64,000 bases of DNA, taken from the NCBI RefSeq assembly GCF_000242455.2, contig NC_019892.1:5060744-5124743 (forward strand), written 5' to 3'. Shown in pieces: positions 17,030-25,646 of the stretch. A program made the position numbers and the translations under genes. A model generated the notes under the pieces. It was not told where the DNA came from. It saw only the letters and a list, made by a program, of their open reading frames with translations, and did not search any database. The number at the start of each line of letters is the position of its first letter. Positions within the stretch are counted from its first letter, which is position 1. The DNA comes from Singulisphaera acidiphila DSM 18658. GTDB lineage: Bacteria; Planctomycetota; Planctomycetia; Isosphaerales; Isosphaeraceae.

Positions 17030-18858
17030 CTCCGGAACGCTGGCGTCAGATCGACGACCTGTTCGATGCCGCGCTCCGGCTCGACCCCGCCGCCCGCGCC
17101 CCCTGGCTCCGCGAGGCTTGCGGCGACGACGAAGAGCTGCGAACCGAGGTCAGCCGGCTCCTCGCTGCCGATGCCCGGGCCGAGCGGGACGGGTTCCTGA
17201 CCCTGCACGAACCCGAGCCGCCGATCAAAGCCGAGGTCCCGGCTCCCGACCACCGGCCTCGGCCGGTCGACGAGGCCGGCGGATTCACGCCGAAGACGGC
17301 GATCTGGGCGAGGACGGGGCCGCAGCCATCGCTGGAGACCCGATCGCTGGCGCAGCAGCGGTTGCGGGAGATGACGATCATCTACCTCCTCATTGCCGGG
17401 ATGATGATCTTCTGGAAGTACGCCGTCGTGAGGGATCCGGACTGGACTCAGGCGATCCCTTACCTCGTCGTCATCACGGTCCTCGGGGCGGTCGCGTTCC
17501 GGCTCTCGGGTCCGAAGCCGCTTTCCCCCTCGTTGCTCAAGGCGATGGAGCTGGGGGTCATCGGGATGGTCGCGGCCGTCTTCGCAATCGCGCAGTACCA
17601 GACCATGCTCGACTTCTCGCTGCGCGGGCAACCGATGCGGGCGCAGCTCGTCATGAAGAATCGGGTGCTGATTACCGCGGTCCTGATCCTCTCTTACGGG
17701 ATCTACGTCCCGCTGAGCTGGTCGCGTGCGGCCATGGTCGTCGGGCCTCTCGCGCTCTTGCCGTTTGCGACCTTGCTGACGCTCTATCTCCGCCATCCCA
17801 GGACGATGGGGTGGCTGGAGCGGATGGGCCTGGAGGAGGGGACGACTCCGCTGGCGCTCTTCGGCTTCGATGTCATGCTGCTGCTGATCCTGGCTGCCGG
17901 TTCCGCCTCCGGGGCCCACCTGATCTCCCGGCTGCAACGGCAGGTCAAGGAGGCGAGGCAGCTCGGCCAGTACCGCCTCGGGCGGCGGCTGGGGGCCGGC
18001 GGGATGGGGGAAGTGTACCTGGCCGAGCACCAGTTCCTGAAACGCCCTTGCGCCTTGAAGCTGATCCGGTCCGGCGTCGAGTCCAGCCCGAAGGCCCTGG
18101 AGCGATTCGAGCGCGAGGTCCGACTCACCGCCACCCTCTCGCACCCGAACATCGTCGAGATCTATGACTACGGCCGGACCGAGGACGGCACCTACTATTA
18201 CGTCATGGAATACCTGCCGGGCCTGAGCCTGGCGGAGCTGGTCGAGCACCACGGCCCCTTGCCGCCGGCCCGGGTCGTCTATCTTTTACGGCAGGTGGCG
18301 CACGCCTTGCGAGAGGCCCACACCCTGGGCCTGATCCACCGCGACATCAAGCCGTCGAACATCTTCGCCGCGCGCCGGGGCGGGAGCAGCGACGTGGCCA
18401 AGCTGCTCGACTTCGGCCTGGTCCGGTCGGCCGCGACGGTCAACGCCCCCCACCTGAGCGAAGAGGGCCAAATCCTCGGCACCCCGCTCTTCATGTCGCC
18501 CGAGCAGGCGACGGGGGGCCGGGAGCTGGACGAGCGGAGCGACATCTATTCGCTGGGAGTCGTGGCCTACTTCCTGCTGACCGGCCGCCCGCCGTTCGAC
18601 GAAGGGGGAGGAATTGGCGTCCTGATCGCCCACGCCCGCGACCCGGTCGTCCCCCCGTCGCAGCTCCGTGCCGGCATCCCCGAAGACCTCGAGCGCATCG
18701 TCCTGCGCTGCCTGGCCAAGCCACCCGCCGACCGGTTCCCCAACGCCGAGAGCCTCGAACTCGCCCTGGCCGCGTGCTCCTGCTCGGGCGATTGGGACCA
18801 GGCCCGCGCCTCCCTGTGGTGGCAAGCCGCCGATCGCGCGCCGAGGTCCGCCCCCTGA
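17026..18858 (+). CDS. Membrane Ser/Thr protein kinase with C-terminal catalytic domain
   Basis: The 610-residue protein starts at a GTG overlapping the sigma stop. Residues 1-60 are the helical segment found N-terminal in sigma-linked planctomycete kinases (ERWRQIDDLFDAALRLDPAA). Residues about 115-300 hold six or so membrane helices (for example 116-135, 145-160, 172-191, 214-230, 236-255, 278-298). The kinase domain covers about 314-585: P-loop GAGGMGEVY, Lys345 in CALKLI, HRDIKPSN with catalytic Asp440, DFG at 462-464, and a TPLFMSPEQ activation segment. All catalytic residues are present. The membrane module before the kinase is the reverse of the common kinase-then-TM order. A 42-bp piece of the 3' end recurs at 20634-20675. 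Confidence 0.93.
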   Translation: MTPERWRQIDDLFDAALRLDPAARAPWLREACGDDEELRTEVSRLLAADARAERDGFLTLHEPEPPIKAEVPAPDHRPRPVDEAGGFTPKTAIWARTGPQPSLETRSLAQQRLREMTIIYLLIAGMMIFWKYAVVRDPDWTQAIPYLVVITVLGAVAFRLSGPKPLSPSLLKAMELGVIGMVAAVFAIAQYQTMLDFSLRGQPMRAQLVMKNRVLITAVLILSYGIYVPLSWSRAAMVVGPLALLPFATLLTLYLRHPRTMGWLERMGLEEGTTPLALFGFDVMLLLILAAGSASGAHLISRLQRQVKEARQLGQYRLGRRLGAGGMGEVYLAEHQFLKRPCALKLIRSGVESSPKALERFEREVRLTATLSHPNIVEIYDYGRTEDGTYYYVMEYLPGLSLAELVEHHGPLPPARVVYLLRQVAHALREAHTLGLIHRDIKPSNIFAARRGGSSDVAKLLDFGLVRSAATVNAPHLSEEGQILGTPLFMSPEQATGGRELDERSDIYSLGVVAYFLLTGRPPFDEGGGIGVLIAHARDPVVPPSQLRAGIPEDLERIVLRCLAKPPADRFPNAESLELALAACSCSGDWDQARASLWWQAADRAPRSAP

Positions 18859-18918
18859 CCAGCGGTCAAGATTGTCGATTGAATTTGTGTTGATTTATTT
18901 GATGGTTCGCCTGCCTTT

Positions 18919-18964
18919 TGTAGCCCCGGAGGGGCGACCGTTAATAGCCAGGGGTTTCACCCTT
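18919..18964. repeat. REP-type repeat unit (copy 2), left flank of the IS4-type element
   Basis: tgtagccccggaggggcgac, an A/T bridge, then agccaggggtttcaccc, ending directly at the terminal repeat of the insertion sequence. Confidence 0.75.
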
Positions 18965-18965
18965 A

Positions 18966-20521
18966 TCCTTACCAAGAACATTCGTACAGAATCCAGAGTT
19001 TCCCCCTGCTTTTTTCGGGCAATCTGGCATAGTCAATGCTTCTCTTGACCCACCCGTCGGTCTGACGGCCCGGGGCAAGGTACCCTGGCTTGCTCGGATG
19101 CTCATCATGAGTCCCACACTGACCGACCCTGAGGCTTGGGCCCAAGCCAATTTCGCCGGTGCCGATCTGGGCGACAAACGCCGAGAAACGCGGCTGATCC
19201 GACTCGCCACGCAAATCGCCGTGGATTCCTCGGCCAGTCTTCCGAAAGCGACGGGCAATTGGGACGACCTCAGGGCCGCTTATCGCCTGCTCGACTCCTC
19301 GGCCGTCAACTTCCGGGCGATTGCCGAGCCGCATTGGCGTTCGATCCGGGAAACCAGCCCCGAGATGGCCCTGATCCTTGACGACACCACCGAGATTGAT
19401 TTCGGATGCACCCGACAGATTCAAGGCGTGGGGCCCGTTGGTACGGGCACGGGTCAGGGCTTCTTGCTCCACTCCGGATTGATGGTCTCCCACAAGGACG
19501 AGGTCGTCTACGGCCTCGCAGGCCAAATTCTCTTTCATCGCAAACCGGTTCCCAAGGGGGAGAGTCGGACGCAACGCCGCAAACGCGATCGCGAGTCGGA
19601 GGTCTGGGGAAAACTCATCGAACTGATCGGTTCCCCGCTCCAAAACACACGCTGGGTTCACGTCATGGACCGTGGATCCGACGATTTCGAGGTCTATTGC
19701 CGCGCCCAGCGTCAGGGCGTCGATTGGGTCGGACGGGTCAAGAGCCTGCACCGACGCGTCCAGGGTGCCGATGGTCTCGAACGCCCGTTGCAGGAGGAAC
19801 TCGAATCGGTACCGCAAGCGGGTTGCTTCACGCTCAAGCTGCGGTCTCGTCCCGGATTGCCGGCGCGAACCGCCAAGCTCACCGTCACGTTCGTGCGGGC
19901 GACGATGCTCGTACCGCGGCAGCCCGCGGACTCGCTGAAGGGTCTCGATCCGCAACCGATCGCGCAATACGTGGTGTGTGTGCGTGAGGTCGATCCGCCC
20001 GCCTCGGTCAAAGAACCGATCGAATGGGTGCTGTACACTTCTCTGGAAGTGGCCTGCCTTGAGGATGCGTTGCGGATCATTTCCTATTATGAAAAGAGAT
20101 GGCTGATCGAAGAATGGCACAAAGCGTTGAAATCGGGTTGCAGTGCAGCCGATCATCAACTCAAGGCGAGCCATCGGCTGGAGGCGCTGACGGGTCTGCT
20201 GTCAGTGGTGGCGGTACGGCTCTTGCAGTTGAAAGGGATCGCCCGATCGGAACCGGAACGGCCGGCGATCGAAGCCGCCCCGCCAAAATATGTGGCCGTG
20301 CTCCGCGCGTTTCGGCGAACGACTGAGGCGTTGCCATGGGGAACGTATCAGTTTTTTCGGGAGTTGGCGAAACTCGGGGGATTCCTGGGACGGAAGGGGG
20401 ACGGTGAGCCGGGATGGCAAACGATCTGGAGGGGATGGATGAAGCTCCAAGCGATGGTTCAGGGGGCTGAGCTGGACCTTCGCTTGGAGTAGCATTACTG
20501 CGCAAACGTTCTTGGTAAGGA
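18966..20521 (+). mobile_element. Complete IS4-family (Tn5-transposase-like) insertion sequence
   Basis: The element is about 1.56 kb, bounded by 24-base inverted repeats: tccttaccaagaac at the left (18966-18989) and its complement at the right (20498-20521), with three mismatches. The pairing extends outward into the flanking REP-type sequence (ccaggggtttcaccctt on the left, its complement on the right). I cannot therefore separate a target duplication from the repeat. One intact transposase gene fills it. A truncated right end of a second copy is at 39773-39838. Confidence 0.85.
19098..20492 (+). CDS. IS4-family DDE transposase, Tn5-like
   Basis: The 464-residue protein opens with the Tn5-type N-terminal domain (WAQANFAGADLGDKRRETRL; LPKATGNWDDLRAAYRLLDS). 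The catalytic RNase H-like fold has Asp in LILDDTTEIDF, Asp in VMDRGSDDFEVY, and Glu in the YREK-type motif YYEKRWLIEEWHKALKSG. All three acidic residues are visible and the frame is uninterrupted, so it may be active. The C-terminal part (GGFLGRKGDGEPGWQTIWRG) is typical of this transposase group. The N-terminal ATG could be 19098 or 19107. Confidence 0.93.
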   Translation: MLIMSPTLTDPEAWAQANFAGADLGDKRRETRLIRLATQIAVDSSASLPKATGNWDDLRAAYRLLDSSAVNFRAIAEPHWRSIRETSPEMALILDDTTEIDFGCTRQIQGVGPVGTGTGQGFLLHSGLMVSHKDEVVYGLAGQILFHRKPVPKGESRTQRRKRDRESEVWGKLIELIGSPLQNTRWVHVMDRGSDDFEVYCRAQRQGVDWVGRVKSLHRRVQGADGLERPLQEELESVPQAGCFTLKLRSRPGLPARTAKLTVTFVRATMLVPRQPADSLKGLDPQPIAQYVVCVREVDPPASVKEPIEWVLYTSLEVACLEDALRIISYYEKRWLIEEWHKALKSGCSAADHQLKASHRLEALTGLLSVVAVRLLQLKGIARSEPERPAIEAAPPKYVAVLRAFRRTTEALPWGTYQFFRELAKLGGFLGRKGDGEPGWQTIWRGWMKLQAMVQGAELDLRLE

Positions 20522-20563
20522 CAAGGGTGAAACCCCTGGGGGATAATCGGCCTATTTGTGTTC

Positions 20564-20630
20564 TGTAGCCCCGGAGGGGCGACCGTCAGCGTTCGCCTCA
20601 CGCGTGTGACGGTCGCCCCTCCAGGCTACA
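20564..20630. repeat. REP-type palindrome (copy 3)
   Basis: tgtagccccggaggggcgac (from 20564) pairs with the complementary sequence ending at 20630, with one mismatch over about 24 bases and an 18-base centre (gcgttcgcctcacgcg). It lies just outside the right end of the IS4-type element. Confidence 0.75.
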
Positions 20631-20633
20631 AGA

Positions 20634-20675
20634 GTGCCCCTGCTTGGGCGATTGGGACCAGGCCCGCGCCTCCCT
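20634..20675 (+). pseudogene. Duplicated 42-bp piece of the kinase 3' end
   Basis: Matches 18774-18815 with two substitutions (the segment coding CSCSGDWDQARASL). It sits on the other side of the insertion sequence from the kinase gene. It is a microduplication rather than a target duplication, because REP units lie between it and the element. Confidence 0.8.
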
Positions 20676-20941
20676 AAGGATTGGCCCCCAATGCTCCCGG
20701 GGAAACGTGGAATCTCATTGACTCGGAAATTCACGATGAGGTAGGGTCGATGGCTGATGCAGAAGCTTGCGATGCTCTCCCGGTGGGAAACCTTTTCTTC
20801 TCCGCAACCCAATCGTTTCGGATTCTCGATTCTACTCCTTGCTCTCCTGTCCCCATCGAGATGCCTCTTGGTGAGTGGACGATCATGAAGAGGAAGAAGA
20901 ACGCTCCATAATGGCCGCATGAATAATAGGTGAATCAAATT

Positions 20942-21517
20942 ATGAAGATAAATAAAATTGCCGTTGTCTGGGCATTTGTGATGCTCTTGGCATGTGGTTA
21001 TTTGGCGGCCTCCGCCCCGAGCAAGGGCCCGATAAAGAAGCGCAAACTCGCGCCCCAAGCCCCAGTCCGCATGCCTCGAGAAAATTTCATTCCCACCCCC
21101 GAGCAAGTCGCCCAATTCCAAGGGGACGGCAACGACCCGGCTCGCCTCTATACCATCAAACCAGCCCTGATCGGAGCGGAAGTCAAGGAACGTACGCCGC
21201 AAGAGGACAAGCTCTTTGGGCAGGCTACGGCCATCATGCTCCGCGAGCGTCCCGTCCCCCCCGATCGCGTCCAATTCTTCAAATGGGTGGATGAGGGCGA
21301 CTTTCACTTTAAAACCTGCGGATGGTCGGCCTGGGTCTACAACGTTACCCCCATTCCTGGAGGTTTGGGGATCACGTTGAAGGTCTGGCCCAAGGTCACC
21401 GGGGATGCCCTGATCGCCAATTCCTACTACGAGGAATATGCCTGGACTGACGGAGTCCTCACGTATGTGAAGGGCTACGGCAATCCGAAAACTCCGGGGA
21501 AAATGGTCCACTGGTAA
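20942..21517 (+). CDS. Probable lipoprotein of unknown function
   Basis: The 191-residue protein starts MKINKIAVVWAFVMLLACG; the ATG at 20942 is preferred over an upstream GTG because aggtga lies nine bases before it. LLAC is a plausible lipobox with the lipidated Cys near residue 18. The mature part begins with a basic, proline-rich stretch (PSKGPIKKRKLAPQAPV). It then holds a beta-rich domain with WVDEGDFHFKTCGWSAWVYN and a C-terminal ANSYYEEYAWTDGVLTYVKG. No family recognised. It stands alone, downstream of the IS element. Confidence 0.7.
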   Translation: MKINKIAVVWAFVMLLACGYLAASAPSKGPIKKRKLAPQAPVRMPRENFIPTPEQVAQFQGDGNDPARLYTIKPALIGAEVKERTPQEDKLFGQATAIMLRERPVPPDRVQFFKWVDEGDFHFKTCGWSAWVYNVTPIPGGLGITLKVWPKVTGDALIANSYYEEYAWTDGVLTYVKGYGNPKTPGKMVHW

Positions 21518-21902
21518 AGCAAGTCGCTGCATTTCCAGGACCGAGAAGAGCGTCTCAGCCATCCAAGACCGGCTCCTGATTCTTTTGATATTCAGAAATG
21601 CGATTGTGTATTGATGTGTGGTGTTGAGTTGCAGTAATGAGAGAATGGAGATTCGGTGATAAAACGTAAGTATATTACGAACTGCGAATGCAGTGATTCT
21701 GCAGGTGCGGTTCTGCGCAGGGCGACGCCCGCAAGGGCGTTCCCTAACCGCGACCTATGGCACACTCGAACAGGATGGCAAACGTGAGAAGACACGGAGC
21801 CATGCGGACGGCTTGAGGTCTCGTGGAAATGTCACATCGGAGGCCGAGGGCAAGGCTTTCGGAGTCAAGCCTCACAGCGGTGCCTCTCGGAGGGCGATCA
21901 CA
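21518..21902. other. Intergenic, no gene recognised
   Basis: A markedly A/T-rich piece (about 21580-21700) followed by normal composition. No supported gene. The right edge is the stop of the broken protease gene. Confidence 0.4.
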
Positions 21903-22455
21903 TCAGGCTGGGGGCGAGCCAAGACAACGGGTCCGCTCCCACGATGAAGAGTGCAATGACCCACAACAAGACGACCCAGACCGCGAAGGCCGGCTTGATC
22001 GGCAACTTGATCCAGGACGTGTTCAAGGACCTGTGGAACACCATGGCGATCGACGGCTAGCCAGATCGGAAAATGCCAGCAGGCCCACCCCACGCCGAGG
22101 ACGAGACTCTCCACCAGGCGGCCCCATCGCCTTTCGAGATGCGGCAGGGCGTACCCTCGCCTGCCGAGCGGGCCGCCGAGTAGCAGGATGAAGAGGAAAT
22201 TGGGGATGACGTCGGACAGGAAATCGACGGCTGTCCGCTGATCAGCGAGTTCGCACGGATTGCGGTCAGAAGGGGCAATGGAGGTAGGGCGAGAGCGACG
22301 TCGTACCAAGCAGGGTTGACTCGCCAGAGCACGAGCCGCGAGAAGAGCTCTCGATGCCCGGCGCGGCCGGTCCCGATGGCTGTCAAAAGGATTGCGGAGG
22401 CGAAAGGCCCGAATTGACCCAGGTTGAGCAAGTGTTCCTTCGAAAAAAGGGGCAA
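21903..22455 (-). pseudogene. Broken CPBP (Abi) family intramembrane protease
   Basis: Three frames are needed to read it. The first gives SKEHLLNLGQFGPFASAILL and RVNPAWYDVALALPPLP. The second gives VIPNFLFILLLGGPLGRRGY then ALPHLERRWGRLVESLVLGV and WACWHFPIW. The third gives VFHRSLNTSWIKLPIKPAFA then VWVVLLWVIALFIVGADPLS. This is the order of a CPBP/CAAX-protease-like protein. The catalytic EExxxR region, normally GPLGEE..WRGYALP, is reduced to GPLGRRGYALP by a small in-frame loss, so the catalytic glutamates are gone. At least two frameshifts confirm decay. Confidence 0.8.
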
Positions 22456-22479
22456 CCCCCAACCCCCTCAGAGGACGCC

Positions 22480-22911
22480 ATGACAATAACAATCCCGCAC
22501 TCGACAGCAGGTAACGATCCGCGTTTTGAGTGGCGCGGGACGTTCACGAACAAGGAGATCAATGCACTTCACTCTGAGTGTTTTGAGCACCCGTTGTCCG
22601 ATGACGATTGGTGGACGCAGGTAAATGCCTTTAGTCTCGGATGGGTTTGCATGCGCGTGTCGGGAGATCTTGCTGGCTTTGTCAATGTGGCATGGGACGG
22701 TGGGGTTCATGCCTTCCTCCTCGACACGATGATCACCTCGGCTTTGAGGCGCTGCGGTTTCGCTACGTCACTTGTCGAAGAAGCCGTGAAGCATGCGAAA
22801 GCTTCAGGCTGTGAATGGCTCCACGTGGACTTCGATCCACATCTTCGTGACTTCTATTTTGGCGCATGCAAGTTTCAGCCGACTGATGCGGGGCTGATCC
22901 GTCTTCGATAG
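22480..22911 (+). CDS. GNAT-family N-acetyltransferase
   Basis: The 143-residue protein starts MTITIPHSTAGNDPRFEW with gagg five bases upstream. GNAT features: first helix (NKEINALHSECF), a central strand LAGFVNVAWDG, the acetyl-CoA binding turn region TMITSALRRCGFATSLVEEA (R-x-x-G-F-A), then GCEWLHVDFDPHLRDFYF and the final GACKFQPTDAGLIRL. It should acetylate an amine on a small molecule or protein; substrate unknown. It is divergent from, and close to, the broken CPBP gene. Confidence 0.85.
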   Translation: MTITIPHSTAGNDPRFEWRGTFTNKEINALHSECFEHPLSDDDWWTQVNAFSLGWVCMRVSGDLAGFVNVAWDGGVHAFLLDTMITSALRRCGFATSLVEEAVKHAKASGCEWLHVDFDPHLRDFYFGACKFQPTDAGLIRLR

Positions 22912-23237
22912 GCCGCGACTTTCCCAAAACGTTTTTCTGCTTTCCACCCCGTACAATCATTGCGAAGAGCCTGTCTTGGAAGGTCAGGTTTCACCGGGAA
23001 ATGGAGGATGTTTGGGGGCCCCAGGCCAAGGCATTCCCGCATGGGGCCCGAGTACGGAAATGCATGGCACCCGGAAGATCCGCAAAAACTCCGGTGGGAT
23101 TCGCTCTCGGGGACAGACTCTAACACGGTTGTCCAACCTTTCCCCATTGGGTACCCTGATTTCGGATTTCCGATACACGTACGATTTCGCTGGGAATAAG
23201 TTAAGTGTCGTCGAGACCTGGGGATTGGAGTTGCAAA
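22912..23237. other. Intergenic, no gene recognised
   Basis: No supported coding frame. A ggag near 23226 precedes the next start. Confidence 0.4.
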
Positions 23238-23792
23238 ATGCAATTTAGTTTCGATCCAAATGATGTGTCGAAAATGACAAAAGCTTTTGCCAGCGACTTT
23301 TACCAGGCATGCGAGAGCTTCAATTTTCTGCCTTTCTTGACTCAAATTGTGGACAATGCAACAAAGAACCCTGTTTCCTCATCCCTTAGGGAAAAGTATC
23401 AGCAGAAGTTCGTTACGTCGAACGATTTCGACGTCGATGTTCATCGCGAGCCACGAGGCTCCATGCCCCCCGAGCTTTCTCCAGTTGTACTCTCGTTGTG
23501 TTCTTGGCCGGAGTTGCAACAAGCCAAGGATTTGTTTGCGGCTTACAATGTGACCATGGAGACAGGAACACACTGGATTAAAATCGTCTACCGAGACGAT
23601 GCCGTGGTATATTGGTTTTTGTCGAACGTCGATAACTCAGTAACAATGAACATTAGGTCAATGAGAGTAAAGACTTCAGAAGCGATAGTCGAAACAAATG
23701 ATGATGTAATTTTGGTTATTAGAACGTCTTTGGTTTGCTTTTTTGTTTTTGCCGGGAATGAAGTTGCGTGGCATTCTGTGCTGCCGCATTAA
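23238..23792 (+). CDS. Hypothetical protein, A/T-rich relative to surroundings
   Basis: The 184-residue protein starts MQFSFDPNDVSKMTKAFASD. It has an N-terminal helical part (FASDFYQACESFNFLPFLTQ), a middle ELSPVVLSLCSWPELQQAKD, and a C-terminal beta-rich part (THWIKIVYRDDAVVYWFLSN; VILVIRTSLVCFFVFAGNEV). No signal peptide or known motif. The base composition is clearly lower in G+C than neighbours, suggesting recent acquisition. The ggag eight bases upstream and continuous protein-like composition support the call. Confidence 0.65.
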   Translation: MQFSFDPNDVSKMTKAFASDFYQACESFNFLPFLTQIVDNATKNPVSSSLREKYQQKFVTSNDFDVDVHREPRGSMPPELSPVVLSLCSWPELQQAKDLFAAYNVTMETGTHWIKIVYRDDAVVYWFLSNVDNSVTMNIRSMRVKTSEAIVETNDDVILVIRTSLVCFFVFAGNEVAWHSVLPH

Positions 23793-23818
23793 TTTGGAAA
23801 ATCGCTTCTCTTTAGTTG

Positions 23819-23866
23819 TTTTGCTCATTCGGGCTTAGCCGTCGTTGCCCGTTGTTGATCCCAGGG
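23819..23866. repeat. 48-bp dispersed repeat, copy 1 (copy 2 at 26120-26167)
   Basis: ttttgctca.tcgggcttag followed by ccgtcgttgcccgttg and gatcccagggc. It recurs at 26120-26167 with about three differences. Both copies lie just downstream of small plus-strand genes (23238-23792 and 25647-26069), and each precedes other accessory sequence. Possibly the outer end of a decayed transposon. Confidence 0.8.
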
Positions 23867-24012
23867 CGATTGCGCCATAATGGGTGATCTGCGACACGAT
23901 GAGCCATGGCGGTCTGTGATCTCCCTGGCGCAGGATCCGGCGAGCGTGCTGCCGATGTCGCTCGAGATTGACCTCTCGTGGCCAATGATTTCTCCGCTTT
24001 CATCGAAGTTCA

Positions 24013-24127
24013 CTTTGCGAGCCTGACCGACCCACAAGGCGAGCCGTGGAGCGGTGCGCCGGTTGAGGACAGCGGCGAGGTAGTAGAACCACTGGCATGG
24101 GACGGGTCGCGGATGCGAGGATGTCAT
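24013..24127 (-). pseudogene. Transposase N-terminal remnant (second family, copy a)
   Basis: On the minus strand MTSSHPRPVPCQWFYYLAAV is followed by LNRRTAPRLALWVGQ. The same opening occurs at 28619 (MTSSHPMPTPCQWFAPLAG), at 25539 (MTSSQRI..) and, shifted, at 55740-55389, where a catalytic segment is also preserved. The remainder is missing here. The bases beyond the start (24145-24205) match the ends of the other copies. Confidence 0.7.
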
Positions 24128-24226
24128 GGGGGGCAGCTCTGCTTGGGGTGTCAGGCTGGTGTGGTAACCGCCATCGTCCCGGTCGGGCCGGCCCCGTCTA
24201 CTCAGCGCATGTCAGGTGTTCCACTC

Positions 24227-24493
24227 ATGGCGATCTACGAGGAACTCTGTGGGATTCACTGGCCAAACGAGTTCGTGGTCGAATTCGTCGACGGTACGCG
24301 GGAGCGTCTCCTTCGCGGCGACGGCGTCGGAGTCATACCGCCCGCCGACGACCCGGAGGGATACGGGGCCCTGTACGCCGACCTGCCGAAGAGACGCCCC
24401 TGCGACCGGGAGCAATGCGGCAGGCACGTCCGCTTCACCGAACTGCGAGCCATCTACTCGCCCGACGGGCGATTGCTCTGGCCAGAGACTTGA
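24227..24493 (+). CDS. Small hypothetical protein next to a transposase scar
   Basis: The 88-residue protein starts MAIYEELCGIHWPNEFVVEF. It has a beta-rich first half (VDGTRERLLRGDGVGVIPP) and a C-terminal part with paired cysteines (RRPCDREQCGRHVRFTELRA; IYSPDGRLLWPET). No known family. It starts a few bases after the conserved end of the decayed transposase copy a. No strong ribosome site, so the exact start (24209 or 24227) is unsure. Confidence 0.5.
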   Translation: MAIYEELCGIHWPNEFVVEFVDGTRERLLRGDGVGVIPPADDPEGYGALYADLPKRRPCDREQCGRHVRFTELRAIYSPDGRLLWPET

Positions 24494-24766
24494 CCCCGCC
24501 GGCGAGGCCCTCCGGTCAATGGCTTCCTTGCCTGGCTGCATGACCACCTGCTCTCAGCCCGGGGCCGCCGAGTTGCACAATTACCGGTCGAAATGCATGA
24601 AGTCCCGGAAAGTACAGATTAAGATGCGGTCGGCTCTGGCTGCCGGGATGCGGTTCGGCCCACGAAGATGCGGGTCGGCGCGTCGCTGTTGCCGAAGATC
24701 GAGTGAGGGGGAGACCAACCTACGGCGTCTGCTTTTGCCTCCCCACCTCCACTTGGATCGCGTCGC
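24494..24766. other. Intergenic with a short conserved motif
   Basis: Mostly featureless. At 24591-24615 it holds atgaagtcccggaaagtaca, related to 56331-56355 and (reverse) 44525-44546. See findings. Confidence 0.35.
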
Positions 24767-25072
24767 CTACCCGCCGAAGCCGAAAATCAGTGCCAGCGCC
24801 ACGAGGTTAATCGCGGGCAGCAGGCTGAGAGTGATCGCCGTGCGGTAACCCCCTCTTCGATAGGCGATCCAGGATGCTGGAACGGAAACGAGAACCATGA
24901 GCGGATAGGTAAGCAGCGTCACGAAGAGGATGATCGCTGCGGTGGAGATTCCCGTATCGAATGCCATCGGCGACATCATCATGGCGAACGACGCAGGGAT
25001 GGCCAGCAGCCCAAAGCAAACGGTGGCCAGAATCAGCGTGCCGAGGGCGATCTTGCGGGGATTTTTCATCAT
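24767..25072 (-). CDS. Small three-helix membrane protein
   Basis: The 101-residue protein starts MMKNPRKIALGTLILATVCF; agga lies upstream. Membrane helices are near residues 9-31, 40-66 (STAAIILFVTLLTYPLMVLV) and 80-98 (ITLSLLPAINLVALALIFGF). There is a basic loop AYRRGGYRT between the last two. No motif for transport or catalysis. Function unknown. Confidence 0.7.
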   Translation of the reverse strand: MMKNPRKIALGTLILATVCFGLLAIPASFAMMMSPMAFDTGISTAAIILFVTLLTYPLMVLVSVPASWIAYRRGGYRTAITLSLLPAINLVALALIFGFGG

Positions 25073-25202
25073 CGAAATCCTGAGAAGGCGGAGGGCCTTT
25101 TCTCTACCCTAGGCCATGTCGAGGGAGGAGCATCACCTACCCCACCGAATCCGATAGAGCACATGCCTCCGCAGTCTGTGCCCATCGGGCAATACCGCGT
25201 GG

Positions 25203-25539
25203 TCAAAATCCTCGTCTGCATTCCGCCTCATGCCGCTTCGCTTCGGCGAGACGAGCTTCAGCCGGCCAGCCCCTTTGACCAGGGGCGTGACCACCTCGGT
25301 CAGGAGCCTCCGGGCGATGCGATCGGACCGCTTTCCTGTGGCGGCGACGGCGGTGTAGCAGGGTTGGAACCGATCGCTGAACTTGGCTGCCCTGATCCAG
25401 GTGTGACGGTGCGCCGACCTTGGGCCAGGACGGCCCCGAGGAACAGCCGGGCGAGCCGGGGGGGAGGACCGGCGGTCGAGTGCCGAGGCGAGTCGGGAGA
25501 ACCACTGGCACGGGCGAGTATCCGCTGCGAAGATGTCAT
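25203..25539 (-). pseudogene. Transposase N-terminal remnant (second family, copy b), frameshifted
   Basis: The first frame reads PRLARLFLGAVLAQGRRTVT. The next frame reads RAAKFSDRFQPCYTAVAATG then KRSDRIARRLLTEVVTPLVK, with GAGRLKLVSPK. In intact homologues these segments are contiguous (LLFLGAVLARGRRTVTSWIR). One frameshift separates them, and the sequence ends before the first catalytic Asp. Confidence 0.7.
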
Positions 25540-25646
25540 GGCTGGCTCCGTCCGGGATGATCGGCTGGCTTGGTAACCGTCATGGTCTCGGCCGGGGCCG
25601 GCCTTCGTCTAGCCCAACGTGACACGGCTCCTGGAAGGGGACTTTA

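Larger units (their letters stand above)
20493..20941. other. IS right flank, then intergenic sequence with no gene recognised
   Basis: Holds the right end of the IS4-type element (20498-20521), a REP-type hairpin (20564-20630) and a 42-bp copy of the kinase gene tail (20634-20675). From about 20690 to 20941 I see no gene. An aggtga at 20928-20933 serves the next start. Confidence 0.6.

Noticed and set aside
17005..18252. Long minus-strand open frame opposite the kinase gene
   Set aside because: High-G+C shadow: its product is low-complexity R/D/E/P-rich text with no ribosome site, while the plus strand holds an obvious kinase.
25160..25215. gggcaataccgcgtgg shared with the Imm21-like gene
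   Set aside because: Only a 16-base match; not enough to call a second immunity fragment.
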